Origin: a virus
Virus record (IMG/VR): IMGVR_UViG_3300025809_000991
Coordinates: 1-64,000 of that record
DNA: 64,000 nucleotides
Strand: one strand, 5' to 3'
The position numbers and the translations under genes were made by a program. The notes under the pieces are model-generated. The model saw only the letters and a program-made list of their open reading frames with translations, was not told the DNA's origin and did not search any database. Positions 1-7,660 of this stretch are shown piece by piece (within the stretch, counting starts at the first letter, position 1; each line of letters opens with the position of its first letter).

Positions 1-1970
1 GTTCCGTCTGCTGGAGCATACAAATCAATTGCGTTACCCATGTCGCTGTAATTTACTTTTCTATCTTGAGTGTAACTTCCAGTCATATCGTCATCTAGTG
101 CGCCAATATTAATTGCTGGAAACTTAACTGTAGTATTACCTTGTAAAGTTTGGCTTTCTGTTTTACCAATATGTTGAGGAAAGCCTCGTCTGTTTGTTGA
201 TCCTGTTACGTTAAATCCAAACTCATCAAATGTATCTTGATAGAATGTATTGGTATCGTTGTTACTAATACGGTTATCATAATTTGGATGATCTGGATTA
301 TATTGTGGTTGGTTACTATTTCCTGCGGCACAAACCATAATTACACCTGCTTGTGTAAGTTCGTCGCCAGCCGCTGTCATACTATTGTCATACATTTCAC
401 TTTTCCAACGACCACTATCTCCAGTTGCGCCTAACCAACTAATAAATCCTGGCTCAAAAGCTGTTCCGCTATACGCAACTGGTGAGTCTGTTCTCCAATA
501 GTAATGGCTACCACCTTTAGTACTTGATCTATATCCCCAACTGTTTGAACTCATTGTTGGATCTTTTGTTCCGTATGTTGGGTTTACTGGTTTATACTGA
601 TGAAATACTTTTTGTAAATCAAAACCAATTTCCATACTACCTGGGTTACCTGTGCCGTATAAATTTAAGATCCACTTGTTAGCATTATATGCCCAACCAT
701 GTGTACGTCCAAATATTAAACTGGCGCACTGTGTTCCGTGTGTGCCACTAGTAGGAAATGTCGTATTACTACCATTAGACGCATTTCTAGTATAACTGCT
801 ACTAACTGGAATATTGCCAAAAGGTGCAAATTCTGCGCTTCGGAAACCAGTACTTTGCCACCATAGTCTTGCATCTGCCTCTTTTGGAACAATAGTTCCG
901 TCCCAACGTTTTTCAATTTTGGCACCTTGCTCAACAGTAATAGTTCCGCCCATTGGTCCATGAGAACTACACTGATAATAATATGTTCCTGCTTCAGTTG
1001 GTGAAAAAGTAACAGTTTGTCCGTTTATGGCTCCTTGCCCAGTAGTATTTGGTGCTTGGTCGCCTGTACCAGTAGTTTGGGCAGTTTTAATATATAAAGG
1101 ATGAGATCCAGATGGACTTGTATTAGTTAGTCTTAATGTATCGCCTACATATATAGTAATAGGATAATCAGGTCCGCCACCATTAGCACCATCACGATCT
1201 TGTCCACTATATACTGTATAATCACTAGTTTGAATTGGAGTCGCATATAATACTCTAGTAAAAGTTGTAGGGGTTTCATTAAACCAATCTGGGTCAATAT
1301 AATACGGAGCGTCTAATACTAAATCTAAACAATCACAAATACCATTTCCAGGAAGCACATTGCCACCTTCATAGTCACTCGGATTCACTGCGTTTGTAAC
1401 ACCACTGTTGATAAATTCTGTATGTCCAATCCAACTAGCATTATCAGCACAAATAATATCAACGTTTTCTCCTGCGCCAACTTGTGCTACTGTAGCATTG
1501 ATAGCAACATTTTCTGCGGTACTACTTGTTTTCCAAGGATTTTGTTTTGTTTGCATTCTGTATAATGCTGTTGTACGGTTTAGCGATGGTTCTGCATTTA
1601 GAAAGTTGCTTTGTACACTACTACTACCAACAGTCCACATTTGATAATTGTTATATGGATCTGCCCATCTGTCAGTTAGTGTATTGTTAGTTGCACAATG
1701 TAAATCTTCCCACGATGGCATATATGTTTCAGGATACTTTTCAGGACTTTCATTGATAAATTTTACACGTCCATCGCCTTGTAATGCAGTTGCTTCTTCT
1801 AGTGTAAGTAAGTAACTACCACGTGTTGGACTGTGTAATTTATCATCTTCTACTGTAACTTCTCTAGCTGGCACACTTTCATATGTGTTTCCGTCTGCAA
1901 TAAGTTCGGCATGCAATTCAGTCCATTGCTCAGTAGTATGTGTTCCTAATGTGTAATATTTTTCACTCAT
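1..1970 (-). CDS. Subtilisin-like (S8) virion protein with inserted cupredoxin-like domain, 3' end outside window
   Basis: At least 656 codons; the stop lies beyond base 1. ATG at 1970 follows an AGGA ribosome site. Subtilase landmarks appear in the right order: an Asp region (VDIICADNASWIGHTEF, Asp176), a His motif (SGTHGTQCAS, His411), SNSWG, the oxyanion-hole motif CAAGNSN (Asn551) and, at the edge, a segment ending IDLYAPADGT that normally precedes the catalytic Ser. Between Asp and His, where the family usually has a few tens of residues, about 235 residues intervene. They include a cupredoxin-like domain with His290 (SGSHPLYIKT) and Cys334-x2-His337-x2-Met340 (YYYQCSSHGPMGG), a plausible type 1 copper set. 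No signal peptide is seen. The place next to a tail fibre gene suggests a virion or tail protein that cleaves or matures another protein. The catalytic Ser and copper binding are not shown. Confidence 0.72.
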   Translation of the reverse strand, partial: MSEKYYTLGTHTTEQWTELHAELIADGNTYESVPAREVTVEDDKLHSPTRGSYLLTLEEATALQGDGRVKFINESPEKYPETYMPSWEDLHCATNNTLTDRWADPYNNYQMWTVGSSSVQSNFLNAEPSLNRTTALYRMQTKQNPWKTSSTAENVAINATVAQVGAGENVDIICADNASWIGHTEFINSGVTNAVNPSDYEGGNVLPGNGICDCLDLVLDAPYYIDPDWFNETPTTFTRVLYATPIQTSDYTVYSGQDRDGANGGGPDYPITIYVGDTLRLTNTSPSGSHPLYIKTAQTTGTGDQAPNTTGQGAINGQTVTFSPTEAGTYYYQCSSHGPMGGTITVEQGAKIEKRWDGTIVPKEADARLWWQSTGFRSAEFAPFGNIPVSSSYTRNASNGSNTTFPTSGTHGTQCASLIFGRTHGWAYNANKWILNLYGTGNPGSMEIGFDLQKVFHQYKPVNPTYGTKDPTMSSNSWGYRSSTKGGSHYYWRTDSPVAYSGTAFEPGFISWLGATGDSGRWKSEMYDNSMTAAGDELTQAGVIMVCAAGNSNQPQYNPDHPNYDNRISNNDTNTFYQDTFDEFGFNVTGSTNRRGFPQHIGKTESQTLQGNTTVKFPAINIGALDDDMTGSYTQDRKVNYSDMGNAIDLYAPADG

Positions 1971-1986
1971 GTTATTTCCTAAGTTA

Positions 1987-3156
1987 TTATGCTATAATTG
2001 AGCCTTGGTTTGCGGTATTCACCCAACCATTGGCACCATATAATAATGTTATGTTATCGTTTACATCAGCCATTGTAATTGTCGTTCCAGTAGCAAATGT
2101 AGTCGGAGTAATTGTTGCGTCACCGCCATCTACTATCATACTAATTATTTTTATTTGTCCTGCTACACCATCTGCAAGTGTGTAGGCATCTGCGCCAGTT
2201 GTTGTAATTTCAGTAATGTATGATGTTACGTCAATTGCTCCAGGGCCACTAATTTGTTGCACACTTCCTATCATAGTTTGTTGTGCTGGTGTTGCTGTAT
2301 GTGTAATTTCTCCTGTCGAAGCATCATACATCAACGTAGTTGTACCACTTGCACTTCTAATTGGTGTAATTACTAGACCACTTCCAAAGCTGTATACTTC
2401 TGTACCAGTTGCGTTTATTACAATCGAGTTTGCGGCTTGGTTTGCATAACCTGCTTTTTCACCAATTGCTATTGCATTTGCGCCTTGACCTGTATTGCCT
2501 GCTTCATACCCAACTGCTACTGAGCCTGCGCCTTGACTTGTTTTACCTGCGTCTTTACCAAGTGCAATCTCTGATTCATTTATTCTCAAAGCTGACCAGC
2601 TACTGTCCTGATAACATTCTAGTTGAGCAGTTGTAGTATTGTAAATCACGTCGCCATTTTCACTAGTTTTCGCATCACGTTGTGCTGTAGTAAAACTAGC
2701 AACTTTGAAAGGAGATTGTGTAACTTCAACACGATCAGCGGCACCTGTGCCTGCTTGTAAATTAATATCTGTTGAACTAGTTACTGTTGGTGTTCCTGAT
2801 GCGGCACTTGTGATATTACCTGTAACATCTAAGTTTCCAGTAATGTCAGCATCACCTGCAACACTTAAATCAGCTCCGACTGTTACATCACTAAGAGTAG
2901 CTACTTGTAGAGCAACGATATTGTTACCAACAGTAATATCATTAGCTATAAACAAGTCTTTCCAGTTTTTACCAGTAGCACCTAAATCATATGTGTTAGT
3001 GACATCTGGTACTATGTTACTTGTTATGTCAGCATTTAGTGTAATGCTATCTGTATCAGCATCACCTAATATTACGTTTCCGTCTGCTGTTACATTTCCG
3101 GATAAGGTTATGTTTCCAGTAACGTCTAAATCCTGTTTATATTTTGTGGTGCTCAT
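1987..3156 (-). CDS. Tail fibre / virion surface protein with repeat modules
   Basis: A 389-residue protein. The N-terminal third is made of short Gly/Asn/Thr-rich repeats (DVTGNITLSGNVTADGN and relatives) typical of beta-helical phage fibres, including the DLGATGKNWKDLF segment common in marine phage fibres. Residues of about 200-250 carry SVAVGYEAG / AIAIGEKAG repeats resembling the YadA-type adhesin head motif. The C-terminus is a different Gly/Thr-rich module. ATG at 3156 has GGAGATAAG just upstream and an exact late promoter core (3178-3185). It is the last gene of the minus-strand run before the subtilase-like gene and is likely a late structural gene. Receptor binding is inference. Confidence 0.7.
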   Translation of the reverse strand: MSTTKYKQDLDVTGNITLSGNVTADGNVILGDADTDSITLNADITSNIVPDVTNTYDLGATGKNWKDLFIANDITVGNNIVALQVATLSDVTVGADLSVAGDADITGNLDVTGNITSAASGTPTVTSSTDINLQAGTGAADRVEVTQSPFKVASFTTAQRDAKTSENGDVIYNTTTAQLECYQDSSWSALRINESEIALGKDAGKTSQGAGSVAVGYEAGNTGQGANAIAIGEKAGYANQAANSIVINATGTEVYSFGSGLVITPIRSASGTTTLMYDASTGEITHTATPAQQTMIGSVQQISGPGAIDVTSYITEITTTGADAYTLADGVAGQIKIISMIVDGGDATITPTTFATGTTITMADVNDNITLLYGANGWVNTANQGSIIA

Positions 3157-3177
3157 ATCTTATCTCCATGTTAATAC

Positions 3178-3185
3178 TATTTATA
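3178..3185 (-). promoter_or_regulatory. gp55-type late promoter for tail fibre gene
   Basis: Exact TATAAATA on the minus strand, 21 bases before the ATG at 3156. The extended string GCTATAAATAGTATTA also occurs at the 18655 promoter on the other strand. Confidence 0.75.
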
Positions 3186-3201
3186 GCAGTAAAGATAAAA
3201 T

Positions 3202-3278
3202 TGGTCCTACCTTCTGGAATCGAACCAGAGACCTCCTGATCCACAATCAGGCGCTCTAACCTACTGAGCTAAGGTAGA
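3202..3278 (-). tRNA. tRNA-His (GTG), lacking encoded G-1, with A73 and encoded CCA
   Basis: A full cloverleaf folds: acceptor TCTACCT/AGGTAGG with one U-G end pair, D arm GCTC/GAGC, anticodon stem CCTGA/TCAGG around loop TTGTGGA (anticodon GTG), T arm TCTGG/CCAGA with TTCGATT loop, A73, then CCA in the DNA. The base before position 1 is T, so the G-1 found in most bacterial tRNA-His is absent. Loss of G-1 with A73 is known in many alphaproteobacteria. It lies 6 bases from tRNA-Trp. Confidence 0.95.
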
Positions 3279-3284
3279 ATTATT

Positions 3285-3358
3285 TGGCAAAGGTGAGGAG
3301 AATCGAACTCCTGCTTCTGGTTTTGGAGACCAGCGTGATACCATTTCACTACACCCTC
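3285..3358 (-). tRNA. tRNA-Trp (CCA)
   Basis: A full cloverleaf folds: acceptor GAGGGTG/CACCTTT with two G-U pairs, D arm GTGA/TCAC, anticodon stem CTGGT/ACCAG around loop CTCCAAA (anticodon CCA), T arm AGGAG/CTCCT with TTCGATT loop, G73 and an encoded CCA. It is upstream of tRNA-His on the same strand and probably shares its transcript. Confidence 0.95.
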
Positions 3359-3366
3359 ATTTTTTT

Positions 3367-3441
3367 AAAAACACACTAACTTCGACCCTTTCGGGATCTA
3401 TGCGCTGCAACGCTTCCTATTGCAGTAGGACATAGTGTGTT
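3367..3441 (-). ncRNA. Candidate three-hairpin RNA with kissing loops
   Basis: A perfect 9-bp closing stem (AACACACTA 3370-3378 with TAGTGTGTT 3433-3441) encloses three hairpins: 3384-3398 (CCC/GGG closed by GAAA on the minus strand), 3402-3413 (GCG/CGC) and 3415-3430 (five pairs). The loops of the last two, CTGCAA and TTGCAG in plus-strand letters, are exactly complementary, so a six-base loop-loop contact can form. On the minus strand the closing stem runs into five Ts, favouring that strand and a possible terminator role. I do not recognise the family. It could be a stand-alone RNA, a processing signal for the tRNAs or an elaborate terminator. Confidence 0.45.
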
Positions 3442-3443
3442 CA

Positions 3444-3479
3444 TAAAAAAAGCCCCCAACAAATTAATGCTAAGGGCTT
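3444..3479 (-). terminator. Intrinsic terminator after the 19-codon gene
   Basis: Stem AAGCCC/GGGCTT (3474-3479 with 3450-3455) followed on the minus strand by a run of Ts (3445-3449). It lies about 28 bases after the stop of the small gene at 3507. Confidence 0.65.
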
Positions 3480-3506
3480 GTATAAAATAACTTTTAAAAA
3501 GTCACA

Positions 3507-3566
3507 TCAAAACATTCCCCATTCGCATGGTGGCCAGTAAGTAATATGTACTGTAGTTTTTGACAT
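3507..3566 (-). CDS. 19-residue peptide microgene with its own late promoter and terminator
   Basis: ATG at 3566 to TGA at 3507 encodes MSKTTVHITYWPPCEWGMF. The ORF is below usual calling limits, but its surroundings look like a complete gene: an exact late promoter core TATAAATA 28 bases upstream (3594-3601), AAGGAA at good ribosome-site spacing before the ATG, and an intrinsic terminator soon after the stop. The peptide is rich in aromatic residues with one Cys and a Pro-Pro turn, and has no signal sequence. Function is unknown. It could be a regulatory or host-directed peptide, a minor virion peptide or a substrate for a modifying enzyme; none of these is shown. Translation is inferred from the signals only. 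Confidence 0.55.
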   Translation of the reverse strand: MSKTTVHITYWPPCEWGMF

Positions 3567-3593
3567 GTTAAAATTCCTTATTTCTTACGTTAT

Positions 3594-3601
3594 TATTTAT
3601 A
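3594..3601 (-). promoter_or_regulatory. gp55-type late promoter for the microgene
   Basis: Exact TATAAATA on the minus strand (within CTTTATATAAATAATAACG), 28 bases before the ATG at 3566. Confidence 0.65.
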
Positions 3602-3816
3602 TAAAGTGATAGGTTGGACTCTGTGAATACCAACAACCCTTGTGTAGAGCCACGCTCAAATCCGGGAACTTCATATTAAACAGTTATGTCTAAAAATACA
3701 ACTTCGTATCTCTACGCTCTTGCATTGCCACTACAGCTATGAACCAAGTTACGACCTCTACGGACCGCCATTCCTTGCACTATCTAACTCTGGGATATCT
3801 CCCAAGCTATGTATAT
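3602..3816 (-). other. Non-coding transcribed leader or RNA candidate
   Basis: About 215 bases without a convincing ORF, downstream of a strong sigma70-like promoter. On the minus strand short hairpins can be drawn: TGGGA-GATA-TCCCA right at the start, GAGC-GTG-GCTC, and GTTGG/CCAAC near the end. It is less AT-rich than the flanks, which is common for functional RNA. I do not recognise a family. It may be a leader for the microgene and tRNA transcript or a separate small RNA. Confidence 0.35.
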
Positions 3817-3845
3817 AATATAGCATATGTAGACACCAATGTCAA
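3817..3845 (-). promoter_or_regulatory. Strong sigma70-like promoter
   Basis: TTGACA (3845-3840), a 17-base spacer and TATATT (3822-3817) on the minus strand, directly downstream of the gp23 terminator. It would start a transcript near 3810 through the leader, microgene and tRNA region. Confidence 0.7.
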
Positions 3846-3864
3846 CACTTTTTTAAAAAAAAAG

Positions 3865-3892
3865 TCAAAAAAATAGGCGCCGTAGCGCCTAT
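3865..3892 (-). terminator. Intrinsic terminator of the head gene run (after gp23)
   Basis: An 8-bp GC-rich stem ATAGGCGC/GCGCCTAT with a TACG loop (3873-3892), followed on the minus strand by T-rich sequence. It lies 27 bases after the gp23 stop. Confidence 0.9.
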
Positions 3893-3918
3893 CTTTATTT
3901 TATCAACTAAAATTGCTA

Positions 3919-5079
3919 TTAAGCAAATGCTAGTTTGTTTGATGTAACTGCGATTGCTGATAGGTAGTCTGCTGCGTTACCAAGCGATGATGCTTGGTTG
4001 CTTAGTTCTACATATCCGTAACGTGTCATGAATGATACCACTGGCTCGAATGAGTCTGGATCAAGCACTGTGCCACTTGACATTAGCGGGATGTATGGGC
4101 AATAGAACGCTGCTGCGTCTGTCTCTGTTGCGCCTTTGTATCCTACTAGTACGTTGTCGTTTGCTGCGTACTGGTTTACATAAATTCTCATAGTACCGTT
4201 TAGTGTACCAACGAATTTTGTGTTTGTAGGTGCTTCAAAAGGACCTTCTGTTGTACGTGCAAATGCTGATGTAGTCGCACTCTGTAGTACTGTTAGTACT
4301 GTTGGAGAAACAACTGCCCAGTTACCTGCGCCACGACGTGTACGTGCTGCAATTGTGTTAGCATTTTTGTTGATTAGAACTGCTAGTGCTGCATGCTCGT
4401 CACCTACAAATGTTGCTGTACCACTTACGCCACTTTGGTCGTATGTGTCAGTAGCTGTACCAGCTAGTGATGTAAGAGATGTAATGATCTCTTGGTCGAT
4501 CTCAGCAGTAATCTCTTGAGCAAGTGCTTGCATGATTTCTGCTTCAACGTCTAGGCCGTGCATTGAATTGGCGTCTTGTGCCGCTTCGAATGTCCAACGT
4601 GCTGATAGTTTACGTGTTTTCGCTTCAACTGTTTGTTTTAACACTTGAATTGACATTTTCTTACCAGGTAAACCTTCTTGCGATGCTGTAGCATCTGCAC
4701 GGTTTGTAGTTCCATTACCTGAGTATCCAGTTGCGATTGCAAATGGGCTTAGAGCTTCGTCACCAGCTGTTGCTGAGTCAAAAGTTTCTGCATATCTCAC
4801 ACGTAGAGTATGAATTTGTCCAACTGGGCCTGTCATAGGCTGTACACCAACGATTTCGTTAGCAATAACAGTTGGCATAACACGTCTGATTACTGGAAGA
4901 ATCACTTTGTTTAGTGTAGCAATGTTACCTGCTTGAGTAGCACCCGCTGTTGCAGATTCTGCGATGTAGCGTTTTGTGTTCTCAAGTACTGATTCCATTA
5001 CTTGCTTCTTTGTTCCAGATAAACCATCTGTGAGGGCGTCTTTTGTAGCGCCCCAATTTTCCATTAGGTTGTCTGCCAT
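3919..5079 (-). CDS. 23: gp23 major capsid protein
   Basis: A 386-residue T4-type major capsid protein, shorter than T4 gp23 (521). It forms the head hexamers. The N-terminus is a charged propeptide; the YIAE/SATAG site (cut after Glu41) fits the (L/I)xE rule of the gp21 prohead protease. The following segment, ending ILPVIRRVMPTVIANEIVGV, and PMTGPVGQIHTLRVRY are hallmark gp23 sequence. ATG at 5079 has GGAGACC just upstream. It is the last gene of the order 20-67-68-21-22-23 known from T4 and is followed by a strong terminator. It should be highly expressed late. Confidence 0.96.
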   Translation of the reverse strand: MADNLMENWGATKDALTDGLSGTKKQVMESVLENTKRYIAESATAGATQAGNIATLNKVILPVIRRVMPTVIANEIVGVQPMTGPVGQIHTLRVRYAETFDSATAGDEALSPFAIATGYSGNGTTNRADATASQEGLPGKKMSIQVLKQTVEAKTRKLSARWTFEAAQDANSMHGLDVEAEIMQALAQEITAEIDQEIITSLTSLAGTATDTYDQSGVSGTATFVGDEHAALAVLINKNANTIAARTRRGAGNWAVVSPTVLTVLQSATTSAFARTTEGPFEAPTNTKFVGTLNGTMRIYVNQYAANDNVLVGYKGATETDAAAFYCPYIPLMSSGTVLDPDSFEPVVSFMTRYGYVELSNQASSLGNAADYLSAIAVTSNKLAFA

Positions 5080-5095
5080 TTTCGGTCTCCTTAAC

Positions 5096-6193
5096 TTATT
5101 GTATACCGGCTAATTTGCGAAGGTTCACAATGTTAGCATCAACATTAGCTTCTGCTACCGTTGTTTTTCCACCAGTGATCTCTTTTGAGGATTCACTAAG
5201 TACCTTCGTATTTTTAGTTTTAGTTTTTGTGTCTTCGTTCAATACTGAAGGAAGATACTTGTTAAATGCGTTTTGTAAATTAGTAGTCTTAGTAGACTCC
5301 AATAATGCATTCATTACTTCTTTATGTTGTTTCGAAAGCGGTGCCATCATTTCATTCATGATTAGCTTACGCTCAGCATTGTCAGTAGCAATACGTGACT
5401 TACGTGTTGATTCTGCAAGTTGAACTTCTTTTTGCGCAACAATTTCGTTTGCTTCATCGAGTTTAGCATTTAGCGCATCTATCGATTTGTTCATTTTAGC
5501 AACTTCAGTACCTTCATTGAGGTAGCTGCCCATAAACTCTCCAGCAAATGTTTCAAAAATCTTACGTCCAAATGTGTTTTCTTTAGCCACTTGAATGTCT
5601 TCTTTAAGTGATGTAAGTTCAGTCTTGATTGTTGATTCAAGAATGTTTTCCACCTTGTTTGCTGCAGTTTCGATAAACTTACGTTTTGTTTGCTCGATAA
5701 CTTTTTTGCCTTCTTTTATCATTTTAACTTTTGCTTCAACTAGTGAGCGTTTGTCATCATGAAACTCGTTTAGCTCTTTTGTAAGTTGCTCAAGAACAAA
5801 GCCTTCTAACTGTGCCATGTTCTTATCTGCTACTTCACGGTCTTCACGCAATTCGTTAATTTCCTTGCGTAATGTTTCCATCACAAAATCATTCAGTACA
5901 TTTGCATGTTCTGACATATGCTTGCGATATGCAACACGATCTTCAGCTACTTTGGCTTTGTCTGCTTGGAACTCTTCGAGTTCTTTCGCAATAACTTCAC
6001 CAATCATTGTGTCCATTGCTTCTACAATTTGCGCTTTGTCATTTTCATAACGTCCTGCAAATTCTTCACGTAGTTCTGACGCAACTTCTTCACGTAGTTC
6101 AGCTTGCTTAGTTTCCCATGCTTCGCTGATTGAAGATCTAACCTCTTCCGAGAGCGTTCCGGAGCCTAATAGTTCATCTATTGAGTGAGCCAT
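5096..6193 (-). CDS. 22: gp22 prohead scaffolding core protein
   Basis: A 365-residue, highly charged, largely helical protein with long Glu/Lys-rich coiled-coil stretches, as expected of the T4 prohead core scaffold that is degraded by gp21 during maturation. The N-terminus (MAHSIDELLGSGTLSEEV) and C-terminus (NIVNLRKLAGIQ) resemble gp22 of marine T4-like phages. It sits between gp21 and gp23, 16 bases upstream of gp23 and 1 base after gp21. Several (L/I)xE strings offer gp21 cut sites. Confidence 0.9.
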   Translation of the reverse strand: MAHSIDELLGSGTLSEEVRSSISEAWETKQAELREEVASELREEFAGRYENDKAQIVEAMDTMIGEVIAKELEEFQADKAKVAEDRVAYRKHMSEHANVLNDFVMETLRKEINELREDREVADKNMAQLEGFVLEQLTKELNEFHDDKRSLVEAKVKMIKEGKKVIEQTKRKFIETAANKVENILESTIKTELTSLKEDIQVAKENTFGRKIFETFAGEFMGSYLNEGTEVAKMNKSIDALNAKLDEANEIVAQKEVQLAESTRKSRIATDNAERKLIMNEMMAPLSKQHKEVMNALLESTKTTNLQNAFNKYLPSVLNEDTKTKTKNTKVLSESSKEITGGKTTVAEANVDANIVNLRKLAGIQ

Positions 6194-6194
6194 A

Positions 6195-6836
6195 TTAATC
6201 TCTCCTATACCTTAGGTTCTCTATAAAGTGCGTTACTTCATCTTTTAAATAACGCTGTGCCCGTTCGTCGTGCTTAACAGCAGAAGCTACATCCATTAAT
6301 ACATTACCACGTTTATGATTCATAATTCTTTCATAAATTGGATCGGGGTAAGCATTTGGAGCACTTGGATTGGCAACAATATCAACAGTAATAATCTCAA
6401 AATCTTTGACTATTCCTTTATCGTTAACATTGCCACTGCCTCTGCTTGACACGCCTAAATTACATCCACTCTCTATAAGGGTTTTACATATATTTCCCAT
6501 TGGAGTAGGTAATAATTTCAGCTTACCAATACCGTTCGCACCATCAGTATCCATTTCTGTGATAATGTGTGATACACGATCTAGATTAATATTTAGATCA
6601 TCCGGGTGATCAGCTTCGCCTAATACACTGTATCCATTTTTGATTTTTTCAGTAATTGCCTTAACAGCATTATGAATTTCTTCTTTTGTATAGATACGGT
6701 TGTTCTGATTTCGTACATCGCCTTCAATAAAGATACCTTTCATATACAGGCTTTTACCACCGTTAGCTTCTTCAATGCTCTCGGTAACAATATTTGCCTG
6801 ACTAAATGTTAAGTGTTCTTGTAATGATGTTGACAT
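6195..6836 (-). CDS. 21: gp21 prohead core protease
   Basis: A 213-residue serine protease of the T4 prohead type, which cleaves head proteins after (L/I)xE during maturation. Visible signatures are GEADHPDDLNINLDRVSH (His77 as candidate catalytic His) and NLGVSSRGSGNV (Ser130/131 region), spaced as in the family, plus the early KGIFIEGDVRNQNNRIY segment. Length matches T4 gp21 (212). It lies directly between the acidic core protein and gp22, with gaps of one base. Confidence 0.93.
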   Translation of the reverse strand: MSTSLQEHLTFSQANIVTESIEEANGGKSLYMKGIFIEGDVRNQNNRIYTKEEIHNAVKAITEKIKNGYSVLGEADHPDDLNINLDRVSHIITEMDTDGANGIGKLKLLPTPMGNICKTLIESGCNLGVSSRGSGNVNDKGIVKDFEIITVDIVANPSAPNAYPDPIYERIMNHKRGNVLMDVASAVKHDERAQRYLKDEVTHFIENLRYRRD

Positions 6837-6837
6837 A

Positions 6838-7611
6838 TTACTTCATCTCTCTTTTTGGAGCCGGTGCTGGTGTTGGTGATCCTGCTTCTTGTGGACCTGT
6901 TACACCCATGTCTTTAGCTGCTGGCGCTTTGCCACCTGCTTCAACTGTACCGCCTGCAATATCGACTGGCTTTGATGGTGACATTGAACTGTCTCCTGGA
7001 CCAACTGGTGACTTACTGTTGTCACTGCCATCAGTGTGTGATACACTTACTGCTGACATTGTTGCGCCTTCTTCAACTGCTTCAACTTCTTCGTCGTCAC
7101 TGTCGTCTGATTCAAAAGCAACTTCTTCTTCCATTTCTGGTTCTTCAGCTGGTTCATCATCCATCATGTCAGCAAACGCTGCACGTAGTTCTGCGATTGC
7201 ATCTTCTACATTAGCTAGTGCTTCTTCTGGTTCAGCAGCATCTTCTTCTTCGCCACTGTCCATGTCTACTTCCATGTCCATGCCCATTTCAGGTGCTTCT
7301 TCTTCACCTTCTTGGTCATCGTCTTCGCCGTACACTTCTTCAGCTTCGATTTCGTTTTCAGCTGTTTCGATGTCGTCTAAAAAGTCTTCCTCTGCATCAA
7401 AGTTATTGATGCCTTCTTCAACTTCGTATGTTTCGTCTAAGTCTTCGTCTTGAATATCTTCTTCCACTGACTCATCACTCTCTGAAAGTGACGCCCAATG
7501 ATTTTTTGCTTTCTCAACAAATACATCATGTAAAAGGTCTGACGCTTTTTCACGATCTTCGTTGACAAGATATTCTAGGACTTTAACTAATGAATCCTTA
7601 TGATTACTCAT
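6838..7611 (-). CDS. Acidic prohead core protein (gp67/gp68 position)
   Basis: A 257-residue extremely acidic protein. After a helical N-terminus (DSLVKVLEYLVNEDREKASD) there are long Glu/Asp runs from about residue 45 to 180, then a Pro/Ser/Gly/Ala-rich tail. It lies between gp20 and gp21, the place of the T4 core proteins gp67 and gp68, and its composition fits an internal core or scaffold protein that gp21 can degrade. The Ser-rich open frame on the opposite strand is a codon shadow. Exact identity with gp67 or gp68 is not certain. Confidence 0.75.
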   Translation of the reverse strand: MSNHKDSLVKVLEYLVNEDREKASDLLHDVFVEKAKNHWASLSESDESVEEDIQDEDLDETYEVEEGINNFDAEEDFLDDIETAENEIEAEEVYGEDDDQEGEEEAPEMGMDMEVDMDSGEEEDAAEPEEALANVEDAIAELRAAFADMMDDEPAEEPEMEEEVAFESDDSDDEEVEAVEEGATMSAVSVSHTDGSDNSKSPVGPGDSSMSPSKPVDIAGGTVEAGGKAPAAKDMGVTGPQEAGSPTPAPAPKREMK

Positions 7612-7660
7612 TTTATATCTCCTTAAAAATTCAGGCTTACCATTACTGGTTTACAAGTAT

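Noticed and set aside
961-1200. Phage-encoded plastocyanin as a host-metabolism gene
   Set aside because: The cupredoxin-like part is embedded in the frame of a subtilase-like protein and is not a free gene.
2705-3259. 184-residue plus-strand frame
   Set aside because: Antisense of the tail fibre gene and runs into tRNA-His; no start signals.
3367-3441. Self-cleaving ribozyme (hammerhead or similar)
   Set aside because: The CUGAUGA and matching GAAA core arrangement of hammerheads is absent and no other class pattern fits.
6806-7453. 215-residue Ser-rich frame on the plus strand
   Set aside because: Exact antisense of the Glu/Asp-rich core protein; Ser/Ala/Pro runs come from complementing GAA/GAT codons, and there is no ribosome site or promoter.
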